Notes: a model not told the origin generated them from the letters alone. Positions 44,181 through 56,340 are shown, counted from the first letter of the stretch. The stretch is 64,000 bases of DNA from Laguncularia racemosa (GCA_037954665.1 JBBMOL010000012.1:2666001-2730000); one strand, 5' to 3'. Translations and numbers: made by a program.

Positions 44181-45850
44181 CCAGAGAGAAGGAGTAGTGG
44201 GAGGAGGAAACTTAGGCAGAAGGATGGAGGGAGATCATCACCCCTATAGGGAAAAGAGGGACGGCAACTTTGGGGTTAATCCTTACCCAAATAGGGATTT
44301 CAGGCCGCCTAAGGGATTGAAATATGTGATGCTGCAAATGCCTTCCTTTGATGGCAGAGGTTCAATTAATGATTATCTAGACTGGGAGGATAAGGTTGAG
44401 GGTCTCTTTGAATGCTATGAGATTGATGACAATACCTGAGTCTTACTGGTTGCTATTGAGTTCATAGGGTATGTCGCCTTATGGTGGAAGAATCTGATTA
44501 CTAGTAGGCATAGAGATGGTGAGGCTGAAATACCGACATGGAGGGATATAAAGAAGGCTCTAACAAAGAGATTTATTCCTGATCACTATAGGCAGAAATT
44601 GTTTATGCGTCTTTAGACCTTGAGGCAGCGAGGCAAAACAGTCGATGACTATGTGTAGGAGTTTGAAACCCTAATGATTAGATGTAGGTCAATTGAGCCT
44701 TCAGAGCAAACCTTAGCACACTTTGTTTTAGGGTTGAAATATGAGATTGCATGTGTAGTTGAGCTATAGAGATATAGTACACTTGATGAGGCTATTCAGC
44801 TAGCCTTGAAAGTGGAAAGGTAGAGGTGATCCAACTCGTTTAAGGTTTCAACTAGTAGGCCCAATACTACTACCAGGGCCATGGGAGCTGATGGTCGATT
44901 AGGAGGACCAAAGGTAGTAGGTGAGTCAGTGAGGCAGTGGACAAAGCTACCCCTAACACAGACAAGGAGAACATGACCTCAGGAAAGAGTAAAGAGGTAA
45001 TAGTACTAGACGTTAGGCAGACTGTACTGGGAACTACTAGTGGGAAAGTGCACCAAATTAAATGCTTTAAATGCATGAGATTTGGACATATGATGGCATA
45101 GTGTCCTAATAAGAGGGTAATGGCTGTTATGGAGGGTGTTGGAGAGGAGGATGAGGATGAGAAGGAACTAGTTGAGCCTACAGACCTATCTATAGCACTG
45201 CAGGAATATTATGATGATCAGACCGTTGAAACACATGAGGAGGGAATAGGTGAATAGTATTTACCAATTAATGTGTTGCGCAGGGCTCTAACTTTATCTC
45301 CTGATGCTAAGGACAAACAGAGGGAGTACATATTCCACATTTCTTGCAGGATCAGAGGTAACCTTTGTGTACTCGTCATAGATAGTGGTAGTTGCACGAA
45401 TGTTATATCTACTATACTAGTAGACAAATTACAATTATCTACTAGTCCACATCCTAGCCCTTATAACTTGCATTGGTTGGATAATCGGGGTAGTATGCAT
45501 GTTACACAATAGGCAAAGGTGCCAATGAGTATTGGGAAGAAATATCATGATGAGATCTTGTGTGATGTGATTCCCATGTGTGCATTTCATTTACTATTGG
45601 GTAGGCATTGGATGTTTGATTGAAAGGTGTTGCATGATGGCTTCAGAAACACCAATATGTTTCGAAAGGGAAGGTCGTGAATAGTATTGGTACCTATGTC
45701 TCCATCTGAGGTGCATAAATTCCAAGAGCAGGTTAGGATTACTTTAGTCTCATCTAGTAATCGGGAAAACAGGACAACAGAGGCATCCGGGTTTAGTATA
45801 AGAAGTGACCCTCTAGATTTGATGGCAAATCTTTTAGAGGCCCGAGGAGA
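44181..45850 (+). pseudogene. gag C-terminal part and protease of the gag-protease element
   Basis: The gag domain resumes (FRPPKGLKYVMLQMPSFDG, NDYLDWEDKVEGLFECYEI; ALWWKNL; RFIPDHYRQKLF). A zinc knuckle CFKCMRFGHMMA*C lies at about 45060-45104 with a TAG inside. The protease follows at 45300-45600 (LVIDSGSCTNVIS, DSG active site; HLLLGRHW near 45585-45608). Several TAG/TGA/TAA codons interrupt it. Sequence then passes within about 250 bases into the purine tract and 3' LTR, with no RT or integrase. Many stops fit CAG/TGG/CGA decay. Confidence 0.8.
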
Positions 45851-46864
45851 TAATGGGAATCTTCTCAATGATCTTGATGGACAGGGAACTTGATTTAGGT
45901 GATGATCCAAATCACTTATATGTATACTTGTTTTCTTTATTTAATAAATATTTAAATGATAATCTAACAGGTATAACGATATTTCCTCACGGGATGCCTA
46001 ATGAACTTCGCTGTTAGTCAATTAGGGACATCATCGGATTCTCATCCAATGGCCTGCTGTGATCAACATTACCTCAACGCATTGGCTCTTTGAAGATTGT
46101 TATCTTTTGTACTTGTAATTTGTTTCTTTGAACTATTTATTTTGTAAGTTTTTGGGACATTTTATTTAGTTATAATTTATGTTTTAGAACCGACCACCCT
46201 ATAGTGGCATAGTTGTAATTTTTAGTCACTTTAACCCTAAAGGGAGCAAGTATAAATATTTGCTTAAGTAGGGTTTTGAGGAGGAGGAGAATACACTTGA
46301 AAATTGCAACAAACATTTTCATGAGAGATTAAGGTTTCCTAAGATTTCATAAGACTCTTATCAATTTCAATCCAATTGGAGTTGTGACGAGTTTGCAACC
46401 TAATGAATTGTGAGTTATGTCAATTCCCTAAGTTGATTTCCTTTTCATCACTAGTGTGTAATATCTAGGGTTGATTAGGGTGGGTTCTTATTGTTTTGAT
46501 TTTGGTGTCATTTGTGACACCAAAATCCTTTCATATTATGTTATCAAATTGATTGGTTTTATATCATTATATTGCTTTCAATTTGTCTTATATTGTTTTA
46601 TGTGGAATTCCATTCTGTTGAGGAGGAGTTTACGATTTATTTGTATGTGTCATTGGTTGGGATTTCATTGGATATTGAGTTAAGTTCTTGATTCATTTGA
46701 GAAATATCATCATTGTGGTTTTAATCTTCATTCATAAATTGGATCACCTTTAATTTTTAGGGTTCACGCCAATTTGTTCCAATTTGAATTGGTTTTGATC
46801 TTATGGTTAGGAGTTGTTCAATTGGTTTATTTGCATATGCTTAGAGCCCCTTTTAAGCATATCA
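45851..46864 (+). repeat. 3' LTR of the gag-protease element
   Basis: Matches 29898-30917 with many scattered substitutions (clearly older than the Tekay/Del insertion). The first bases read TAATGGG where the 5' LTR has TGATGGG. It ends CATATCA followed by the target duplication ATATA. Confidence 0.8.
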
Positions 46865-46884
46865 ATATATGATACTGTCATTAC

Positions 46885-47120
46885 ATTCTAATAGAACCAT
46901 ATGAGAGAGTTTGTGGAGATAGGCTTTAGTAGAAGCAATGTTCCAAAGAGAATGGGTGTGTAAATTCTAGAGTTATCGATGGCTTTCTTAAGTTCTTTAT
47001 TGATAATTTCAATATCATCTCTATAAAAATTAACACAAAAACATGCCATGCAATTATAGAGATAGGATGTATTTGGTCTCATGTATCAAGTCCTTAAAAA
47101 CTTAAAAAGACATGACACTT
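46885..47120 (-). pseudogene. TIR-domain pseudogene fragment 2
   Basis: On the minus strand, from about 47115, HVFLSF*GLDT*DQIH corresponds to TIR motif 1 with two nonsense codons at the Arg positions. NFYRDDIEIINKELKKAIDN then SRIYTPILF corresponds to the central TIR region. After a frameshift, NIASTKAYLHKLSHMV matches the region of the catalytic Glu, here Lys (HKL instead of xEL). It is the sister of the fragment at 13625-13875, which keeps Glu, and shares the same flanks. Confidence 0.78.
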
Positions 47121-47423
47121 ATAGGATTTCATTGCTTGTGATAATGGTGAGTTGTTCATGTTGAAGTGTCCTTTGATCTACTTTCCCTTAACTATAGGCA
47201 TGCCTAATAAATTGTTGTTAATTCTTACTTTAGACTAAATTTTCAGTGTTAAATTGTTTCTCAAACCATTTTAAGACATTGAGATCAAGTTTACTTTGCC
47301 TAGCTACATGTGATTGCCATGACTAGGAAAAGTTATATATCAAATAAATATAATCAATGACTAGTCTTGAACTCCTATACATTTTAAAAATGACAAAAAC
47401 TTCTATGCAACTATCATGCTAAG
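47121..47423. repeat. flank of TIR pseudogene 2 up to the Tat insertion
   Basis: GATAATGGTGAGTTGTTCATG and the following 280 bases match 13893-14160. The match stops at the target duplication CTAAG (47419-47423) and resumes at 55578. Confidence 0.7.
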
Positions 47424-47915
47424 TATTGATAGAGCTTTTTGAGTATAAACCCCTAAGGTCCATTTTAACCTATTTAGGCTCTTATCTGAGGTATATGTGC
47501 CTAGATTGATCTCCTCTAAATCACCACAATATAGAAGCGTTAATGCTCAACTAGCATGCCTTAACCTACAACTTAGATTGGTCGCATGCATCCTTAAGGT
47601 GGATAAGCATCAAAGGCCTAGAATAAATAAGAAAAGGAGTTAGTAAAAAATATACCTTCTACTAAAATCAGAATGGAACTCGAGCATCAATGCGCTTACC
47701 ATATCAAAATTGCTTTTAACCCCTATTTATAAGGGTTGGGAGCTACAAGATAAAAGAATTTTTGACTCTCTAAAAATTCTCTTCACTATTATTCACAAAT
47801 TTGTGCTAACTTAGGCATCAGAGTGGTTACACTAGAATAACATTTATCACCCCCCAATAGCCTAATCTCTTCTTTTTGCAAGTGATTTAAACACTTAAGA
47901 AATTCCAACATAACA
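47424..47915 (+). repeat. 5' LTR of the Tat element
   Basis: TATTGATAGAG...CCAACATAACA, with the first dinucleotide TG mutated to TA. About 400 bp of it matches 55174-55572 with considerable divergence. Confidence 0.75.
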
Positions 47916-48119
47916 TTTGCCCCCATCTTAGTGATCCTACTCAAGATTATATTCATGGTACCCAAATCAAAATCTACCAAATTGAAAGAAACCATGGACA
48001 CCTTAGCAATGCACCAAAACATCTAAACTACAACATCCTAACAACTAAACCTAAACGCAAACACCAACCCCAACAAATTGATGCCAAGTGTTTTCTAGAT
48101 TTAGAAAATCTATGCAAAA

Positions 48120-49465
48120 TGTTCACAGCCTAAAATGAAGTTATTCATAATGACAACATAAAGATTTAGTCTTACGTGGTAGAATTAGAGTAACTAGGGT
48201 TGTAAATAGCCTAAAGAGGTGAGGGCAATTTGCTCATTTCAAGGTCAAGATATTTAAACCCCGCTTAGGATAATGCTTCCCTTTTCTCTTTGCATAGTTG
48301 CTATCACATAAACCCTCTTAAAGACCTACAAAGAAACCTAATGGAAAATAACAAAAATCAACCCCTTTTTGCTAAGTGAAGGTTTCGATCTCTAAGATAC
48401 ATGCATCAGATTATGGATTCATAGCTCTAAGTAAATTAGATAACGTTTTGTTAGAATTCGGAACATGGAGCAAGATGAAAAAAGCGATTATAAGATCTCA
48501 ATCACGATTTCAAAAAAGTAAGTGTATAAATCTATGTAATGTATTAAGATTAGCAAGTTAATTAATCGATTACACTTAAATTCACAGGAATTAGGTTGGG
48601 GGAATAATTAGAGAAGAGGAAATAGGGATTTGTGATGGAATAGTGGACTACACAGGCAAGTACACACGCTCGTGTACTTGCCCATATCGAAACACAAATG
48701 TGTACAGAAAGGTATAAGATCACCAAACAAGCTCGTGTACTTGGGCGTATCAAATTGTGAAAGTTCACAAAAAGGTATACAACCACTATACACGACCGTA
48801 TACCCTACCGTGTCGAAGTACATGACCAAATTCTCGACTGAGTACTTAGGTGTGTTATATTAACAAAAATATGTAAAAAGCTATATGGCCACTAGCGTAA
48901 CCATGTTCTCTCCCTTGTTCCTCTACATGGCCACTCACATAGTTGTGTTGTTTTAGGACACTCACTATTCCATTGTATTTCATTCACTTATGATTCTGAG
49001 TATACGTAATTGTAGATTTGAAAAGGTTTGAGGATTGAGAAAATACAAGAGCATAGAGGAATCATTTATTACTAATTAGGTACATGTATGTTGTGTTTGT
49101 TGCTTATACATGTTAGGTTAGAAATGCAATTTAACCTAAATTGATATTGAAAATGAAGTGACTGGTTGTATGTGATTGTGCATGGCTAGGCTTGAGGAAG
49201 AGAGAGTATAGTGATCTCCAAGTGGCAACTCAATGATTAATATGTAAAATTGTCTTTAGTGAAGTCGAGTATCAAAATGATTTGGGTAGATTTAGGATGA
49301 TATGATATGGATGGACTCATAAACACGGGGAGTACCCACTGTTGTATATTTATACATGTATGGTATGGAAGGACTCTTAGACTCATAGACAGTGGAGAGT
49401 ACCCACTATCGTATATGTATAATTTATATGATATGGACTTATGGATAATGGGGAAAACCCATTGT

Positions 49466-49500
<35 letters not shown>

Positions 49501-50271
49501 CATGGACTCTTGGATTCATGGATAGTGGAGATTACCCCACTATCGTATATGTATAATTATGTATGGACTGAACTCATGGACAAAAAAGAGAGTATCCTTT
49601 ATCGTATACATATGTATATATAAGTGTGTGTAAGGGGTGTATGGTGATTATGATGATGAGAATTGTGTCTTGGACTAAAAAATATAAAAGACAACAAATT
49701 GTGTTTAGTTTTTCTATTGCATTATGTTTATGTTGATATTTTTGGCATGGCATGCATGTGTGATTGTAAGTAGACATTGTACTAGGTATTAGCTCACCCT
49801 TTAAGGGACCTTTATTTTTTTAGTTGTAGGTACTTTAGGGGAATTGTAGGGTATGATGAAATGATAGTGGATACAAACTAGAATTCTAAGGAGAATGTAG
49901 AATATATGTACTGTGAGGAGTAAAAATTAGAGGAGGAGAAAGATAAATATTAGACTACTTTGTTTAGTTGAGATATACTTGAGACGATTATTGCACTTAA
50001 GTTTTAAAATTGCTTCCATTGTATTGATTGTAGGAGATTGGATATGGTTTATTTACTATGAATAATTGTTCTTTCCAGTTTCTTTTATATGGAGAGACCA
50101 AGTGGTAATTGTTGAGTCATTTATTTATATATAGTTGGAGAATGCTTTTATTGATTGTTATGGTTATCTAGATGTTGATGGTGAAATTTAGTAGATTCTA
50201 AACCTTTGCGTGTTGTCACCTACTGAGGACACATCGCGACCTATACTAACTACAGATTTTAGGGCTTTACA
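48120..50271 (+). mobile_element. solo LTR related to the 15-28 kb Tekay/Del family, in the Tat leader
   Basis: The end ...CTACTGAGGACACATCGCGACC...TTTTAGGGCTTTACA is the reverse-complement equivalent of the start of LTR 1-3. The tandem GGACTCATxxACAxxGGGGAGTACCCACTATCGTATATG at 49310-49600 (a 70-90 bp unit, about four copies) matches a single unit in those LTRs. Palindromic CACACGCTCGTGTAC-type motifs lie at 48655-48830. The left boundary is uncertain. There is no interior, so it is read as a solo LTR. Confidence 0.55.
49305..49605 (+). repeat. tandem array in the solo LTR
   Basis: About four diverged units of roughly 75-90 bp, each with ATGGACTCATxGACAxxGGxGAxTACCCACT split around a TATATGTATAxTT spacer. 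An (AT)n tract is at about 49468-49490. Confidence 0.6.
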
Positions 50272-51910
50272 ATATGCCCATTCTCCCAAATACTCCAAAA
50301 CTACCATGAAACAACCTTCCACAATCACCAATAGTGGTGAATTCCCAACAACTAAATCAATAAGCTCAATTTGCAAAGCTTTGCAACCATGCTCCTAATA
50401 AACCAATTTTATTTGTAACGTCATAGGGGCAAGCTTGTTTACCCCCAATCTTGTTGGCTACATCATGCAACCACAATGGCACTGTAGCTTTGAACAACCG
50501 ACCTAAGCCATCTAATAATCAAACTTGAGCTAACATGTAGGTCCATGACATGGACATCGATTAGATATATGATTACACCAAATGCCTCTCTAATTTGAAG
50601 GAGAGAAAGAAGGTTGATCCCTCTACCAAATTTTTCATCAATCAAACTCCCTTTATGTAGGTGATACAAAAGGAGGATTTATAACTAAATGCCTGCCTAC
50701 CTTTGCTCGACACCTATGATGGAACTACCAATTTTGATAATCACTTATGCCATTTCTAGACAATGATGATCCTGCACAGCCTCAATAATGCAATCGCTTG
50801 TAACGCTTTTCTAAACACCTTACGTAAAGTTTCTTAGACTCGGTATAATAATTTGCCAGCCATTTGATGAGTTGGCTAACCAATTCCAATAGCATTTCCT
50901 AGTAAGAAAACTCCGAGTGAAGGACTCATCTACCTTGAACTTGATTAAATAAGGTCACAACGAGTCAATCAAGGATTACTTTGCTTGGTTTAATGCTATA
51001 ATGTTGGAGACTCCCAACGTCAACAAAGGAGTTACCTTAAACGTAGTCATTACAACTGTTAAGCCTGCTGGTGACTTCTTCAAATCCCTAGTAAAGAACA
51101 AACTAACCAACTTCAAGGGATTCAAGGAAAAGGCTCGAAAGTACATCCAATACGAAGATATCATCTTGGTAAGGAAGGAATTTGACCAAAGCAAGTCGGA
51201 TAAGAAAAAAAATGACAACAAAGGAATAGGATCACCTTGGCTTAAGTGGGATTAGGGGTCATCACCGGATAATGACGCAAAAGATAAGAAGCATGTCATC
51301 CCAAGTTTCATAACATATACCCCACTAAACTAGCCAATAGAGGATATTTTTGTGGAAGTATGTAGCATAGGCATCCTGCTTAAACCAAAAAGATTAAGAG
51401 GTAATCCGAATAGGAAAAATTCCAAAAATACTGTGACTTCCACAATAACTAAGTTCACAACACAGATGAATGCTATCAACTTAGAAATGCTTTTAAAGAT
51501 CTCATTCGACATGGGTATCTCCAAGAGAACATTACTAATCCCAGCAATTTTATTAAGCAACCTACTGATAGAAGGTAGGAAGTGCAAGGTTACAATGAGC
51601 TAGATAATAGTAATAACAACCACCCAAATCAATCCCCCAATGGCATAGTTAATACAATCATTAAGGGGGTTGATCAAACTCTTACAACTTAGCTAATTCC
51701 CCAACCAACCGATAGGTGATGAGCTTGCACAACAAGAGGTCAAGACTAGACACACCTGTCCCTTTCTTGGATAAGGACCTTGAGGGGGGGCAAAACCCTC
51801 AACAATGCTTGGTGATTAGTACAAGGATTGCCAAGTTCAACGTAAAGAAGATCTTGGTCGATACAAGCAATTCTACATATATTTTCAAACATGCTTGTAA
51901 CCAAATGTAA
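50272..51910 (+). pseudogene. gag and protease of the Tat element
   Basis: The gag domain is readable in pieces (FDELANQFQ near 50855; KDYFAWFNAIMLETPNVNKG at about 50967-51026, then a Lys-rich tail to 51255). A protease remnant LVISTRIAKFNVKKILVDTS lies near 51811-51870, where the active site DSG reads DTS. Numerous stops separate the pieces. Confidence 0.65.
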
Positions 51911-52559
51911 CCTAAGTTCAAGAATAAGATGAAATCCTATAATCATGGTTTGCATGGGTTCAATAATCAACCAGTTAGGGCTGCAAGCATCATCACCCTT
52001 CCCATGGAGCTCGAGGATAATGATTTCTTAGTTCAACAAAACATTGTGTTCTTGGTGGTAGACCTTACAATGTGATGTTGGAGCAACCAAACCAAAACAC
52101 ATTTAGGATGATATCTTCAATGTTGCACCTAAAGGCAAAATTTTCAACACCAGTTCTAGTAGGTGTGTATGTTGAGGAGACCAGGAGTCGGCATTCATGT
52201 TGTATCTAAAGGCCCTAAAATGGGAGAAAGTCTTCAACATGGAAATTAAACCTAAAGAGAAGTTAGGATCTAGGGGAGAACCAGTCGAGAAGATAGAGGA
52301 AATTCAACTCAATAGCAGTGTCAAGTAGACACATGGGTAGGGATGTTAATGTCTACAGAGATCAAACAATAGCTTGTCAAATTCCTCATGTTTAATAGTA
52401 ACATTTTTGCTTGGTCACCATCAAGCATGCCAAGCATCTCCCTAAAGGTAATGATGCACCACCTCAACATCAATAGCAACGCCAAAATTGTCAAACAAAG
52501 AAGAAGACATTTCACCTCAGAATAGCAAGTAGCTATTAAAGAAGAGGTGCAAAAGTTGC

Positions 52560-54010
52560 TCCTAGTAAGTTTCATTAGGGAGGAATGTTACCCAACTTGG
52601 CTAGCCAATTGTGTGCTAGTTAAAAAATCCAATGGGAAATGGCGGATATGTATAGATTGCGCAGACCTCAACAAGGTGCCTAAAGGATTACTTTCCCCTC
52701 CCTAAAATTGACCAACTTGTTGATTTTACCTTCGATTATGCTCTACTTAGTTTCATGGATGCCAACTTAAGTTATAACCAGATCAAAATAAAACCAAAGA
52801 ATGAAGTACACACTTCTTTTATCGCTAACTTTGGAACATAATACTATAAGTAATGCCTTTGGGTTTAAAAAACATCAAAGCTATATACTAGAGGTTGGTG
52901 ATAAAAATGTTTGAAGAAGAAATTGGGCGGAACATTAAAGTATACTTGGACAACATGATCATCAAAAGTAAATAGCTTGAAGATAATCTCCAATACTTGC
53001 AACAAACTTTCGATACTTTGAGGCAATATAATATAAAGCTTAATCCCCAAAAGTACGTATTTAGGGCAACCTTAGGCAAGTTCCTTGGATATATGGTCAC
53101 TTAGCGTACCATAAAGGGAAACCAAGAAAAGATTCGATCTGTTATCGAAATTTAGCCCTTGAAATCAATAAAAAGAGGTATATTGGCTTATAGGACGCAC
53201 CGCTGTGCTAAATAGGTTTGCGTCTAAAAGTGTTGACAAATGCTTCTAGTTCTTCAAAATTTTGAAGAACCCAGCCAATTTCCAATAGATTGACTAATGT
53301 CAAATTGTCTTCAATAAGTTAAAGCAGTTCTTGAAAACTCCATTGGTGTTCTCCAAACTCGTACTAGGGGGGGATTTGTTCTTATATTTGTCAATTAGTG
53401 AATAAGCTCACTCTTTAGTGTTAGTATGGGCTTAACGGAGGGAGTATAAACCAGTATACTATGTTAGCCATGTCCTTTGAGGGCTTGAGGTGAGATACAC
53501 TAAGGTGAAGAAATTTGCTCTTGCAATAGTGATCTCGGCTAAAAGACTACGGCTATATTTGAAAGCTCATTAAGTAATAGTCTTAACTAACCAGCCACTA
53601 CAAAATATACTATACAAATCAGACACATCGAATTGGATGATGAAGTACATACTAGAGCTTAGTGCTTTTCGAGTACAATATTAACCTAGGGAGGCAATAA
53701 ACGCACAGGTCCTTGCAGATTTTATAGTGGAATGCACCATAGAGGATGAAGCATTGGATGACAAAGATAAACCAATGTAGACTCTCCACATAGATGGCTC
53801 CTCCACTCACGGGGGGAATGGATCTGGCCTTGTGTTATACAGACCACATAAGGTTGAGGTGTCATATGCCCTTAAGTTTAGGTTTCTAGTAAGAAATAAT
53901 AAAGCAAAGTATGAAGCTTTGATTGCGAGTCTCAAATTGGCAAAGGTGATAGGTGCCAAGAAACTGGAGATATATTCAGACTTGTAACTCGTCATCTAAC
54001 AAGTGAAGGT
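52560..54010 (+). pseudogene. RT, RNase H and second (aRNH) RNase H of the Tat element
   Basis: RT: VKKSNGKWRICID-like sequence at 52618-52665, FPLPKIDQLVD, LLSFMDANLSYNQIKIK, CPLGLKN, then VYLDNMIIKSK where YVDD is expected (LDNM, a dead active site), then LGKFLGYMVT. The RNase H region at 53200-53560 is fragmentary. A second RNase H fold at 53775-53995 (LHIDGSSTHGGNGSGLVLY, KAKYEALIASLKLAKVIGAK, IYSD) is the archaeal-type extra domain known in Tat/Ogre elements. Confidence 0.75.
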
Positions 54011-54239
54011 GGAATACATAGTTGAAGATGAAGGATGACCAGCTACCTCCAAGTTGTAAGCAACCTTACCTCAAAGTTTCCATCCTAGAACATCACCAAG
54101 ATTCCATGAGCAGAGCACTTCGAGGTAGAAAAGTTTTCAAAGTTCACATTCATAAACATCCCTAACCTAAACAAACAAGACAAAGGGGTTTTCATTGAAT
54201 ACCTCCTAGATAAGAGCATCAACAAGAAACAGGCTTAGG

Positions 54240-55170
54240 TCATAGAGTTGCATCCCACGTTATGTGTGCCATTCTAGATAGATCCGATCCTTGACTACTT
54301 GAGGAATGGCACTCTCCCACAAGATAAGAAGGAGGCCAAAAAGCTTATGTACAAAACTGTAAACAATACCATCATAAACAACCTCCTTTATAAGCTAAGC
54401 TTGAGCACTCCACTCCTCAAATGTATCTAGCTCAAAGAAGGTTAAAGGTTGTTGGAAGAACTACACATAAGGATATGTAGCAACCACATCAAAAGCTGAG
54501 CTCCATATCTTCGAGCACTCCTACTTGGTTACTACTAGCCCACCATGAGGGAAGACTCAGAGCAACTTGTATGAAGATGAGTGCAATGCTAAAAAATGCA
54601 TTAATAGAGCATGCTTTAAGCAATCACTTGCATTCCTTCACCAGTCCTTAACCCTTTGCTTAGTGGGGATTAGACATTTACAGTCCTTTCCCTCGAACTT
54701 CTAATCAATCACAATTTATTATTGTTGCTATTGATTACTTTACCAAGTGGGTAGAAGTCAAGGTTTTAGCTAAGATCACAGGAAAAAAAAATGTCGAAAC
54801 CTTCATCCTGAACAACATCCTTAATAGAGACAAGGTCTCATTTGTGCTTAGAATGGATAATGGAGCACAATTCGACAACTAAAAGCTTAGAGAATTTTGT
54901 GACAAGCACAACATCAGCATCCACTATACCTTGGTAACACACCTTCAATCCAATGGGCAAGTCAAGACTGTAAACAAAATAGTGCTTAAAAATCTTAAGA
55001 AAAGGGCAAACTAGGCTAAAGGAAAATGGAAAAACGAGCTCCCAACCATTTTGTAAAAGTACTGAACTACACATAAGACCTCTATAAGAGAAACCCCATT
55101 CAAACTTGCTTTTAGCTTATAAGCTATCCACCAAGTAGAATCAGAGATTTTGAGCTTTACATGCTTACAT
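54240..55170 (+). pseudogene. integrase of the Tat element
   Basis: Zinc-region remnant ELHIRICSNHIKS at about 54458-54498. Catalytic core VAIDYFTKWVEVKVLAKIT at about 54725-54780 and RMDNGAQFDN near 54850-54880 (second Asp). SNGQVKTVNKIVLKNLKKR at about 54950-55005 has Lys where the catalytic Glu of QVEAVN is expected. TSIRETPFKLAF runs to the junction with the shortened 3' LTR. Confidence 0.75.
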
Positions 55171-55173
55171 CTA

Positions 55174-55572
55174 CCTCCTTTAGATCGCTGCAGCATAAAA
55201 GTGTTAATGCTCAGTTAGCACGCCTAAACCTATAACTTAGATCAATCACACATGCCCTTAAGGTAGATAAGCATAAAAAGCTTGAGCTAAATAAGGAAAT
55301 GAGCTAGTAAAAAAATACACCATTCACCAAATCAAGAAAGGGTCTCATGCATCAATGCACTTGCCATATCAAGATTAACCCTAAATTATAGGAGTCAAGG
55401 GCTATAAGATAAAGGATTTTTTTACTCTCTAAAAACTCTTTATTATCATTTAGAATTTGTGTTGACTTAGACATCAAAGTGGTTACGTTAAAGTAACCTT
55501 TGGCACCCCCAATAGCCTAATTTCTTCATTTTTTGTAGTTGATTTAACCACCTAAGAAATTCCAACATAACA
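55174..55572 (+). repeat. 3' LTR of the Tat element, 5' part missing
   Basis: Matches 47510-47915. Integrase coding sequence abuts it directly, so the end of pol, the polypurine tract and the first part of U3 have been deleted. It ends ACATAACA and is followed by CTAAG. Confidence 0.7.
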
Positions 55573-55577
55573 CTAAG

Positions 55578-56340
55578 CTCAAACTTGAATAGCTTATCAA
55601 ATTAAGCTCAAGTTTCATGATATTTAACAATTTAAAATTTTAGACAGATAATTAAAAAAAAAATTATGTACCAAATTTAGCATTTTTCTTTATTCTTTTG
55701 TTTTCTTAAAATTAAATTCAATTTGGTGAGATGGAGAAAAATTCCCTCCTCCTAGGAAATAGGTCAAATTGGTTTGTAGTTAGCCTTGGAAGTGTCAAGT
55801 TATGAATCTAAAAATAATAAATTATGAAGGCCTACTATGACCAGTTTCGAACCAATTCAATTGACCTGACGGTTTATAGGTTCAATTTTAATTTTTTATT
55901 TTTGTAATAAATTTAATTGTATAGAAACTGAAGTTTAAAATTGAATTAAAAAAAAAAACTATAAACCCAAAAAGCATGTAGATTTTAATCAATTTTTTTT
56001 TTTTGTTGAAACATCAGACCAAAAGTGCGTAAAACATGGTCATGAGCATGAATGAAGCACAGGGAACTGAGAAGGGACCATGTGTCTACGCAAGGAGATT
56101 TCGCATTGCTTCATCAGGATGGAATATTATTAAATGGAGAGAGAAAATTACAAAGAATAAGGACACAAAAAAGTTATAAATTCCATTGTTTGGATAGAAA
56201 AGAAATTGAAAGAAATGAAAGTTAATATTATAGTTTCATATTTGGTTAAAATAATATAGAAATACCTATTATACAAAAAGGGTGATTTTGTTTTGAATGT
56301 AAAATAGTATTTTCTTTTGAATTTCTTCCAGATTTCTACT
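55578..56340. repeat. continuation of the TIR-pseudogene-2 flank
   Basis: AGCTTATCAAATTAAGCTCA (55589-55608), AAAAGTGCGTAAAACATG (56020-56037) and ATTCCATTGTTTGGATAGAA (56182-56201) match 14175-14205, 14535-14555 and 14715-14740 in order. This confirms that the Tat element split a duplicated block. Confidence 0.65.

Larger units (their letters stand above)
29898..46864 (+). mobile_element. gag-protease-only LTR retrotransposon, interrupted by two nested insertions
   Basis: LTRs at 29898-30917 and 45851-46864 are direct repeats. The target duplication ATATA is at 29893-29897 and 46865-46869. A primer-binding site TGGTATCAAAGC (30922-30933) follows the 5' LTR, and a purine-rich tract (about 45837-45850) precedes the 3' LTR. 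The own interior is 30918-32209 plus 44181-45850, with gag and protease but no RT, RNase H or integrase. The gap is filled by a solo LTR (32210-44175), itself split by a Tekay/Del element (32800-43984). Confidence 0.85.
47424..55572 (+). mobile_element. decayed Tat-lineage Ty3/gypsy retrotransposon
   Basis: The 5' LTR is at 47424-47915 and a 5'-shortened 3' LTR at about 55174-55572. The target duplication CTAAG (47419-47423 and 55573-55577) is intact. The decayed primer-binding site TTTGCCCCCATCTTAGTGA (47916-47934) resembles the TTTGGCGCC type of Tat elements. Gag, protease, RT, RNase H, a second RNase H and integrase follow in order with many breaks. A solo LTR of a Tekay/Del-like family is inserted in the leader (about 48120-50271). 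Confidence 0.8.
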
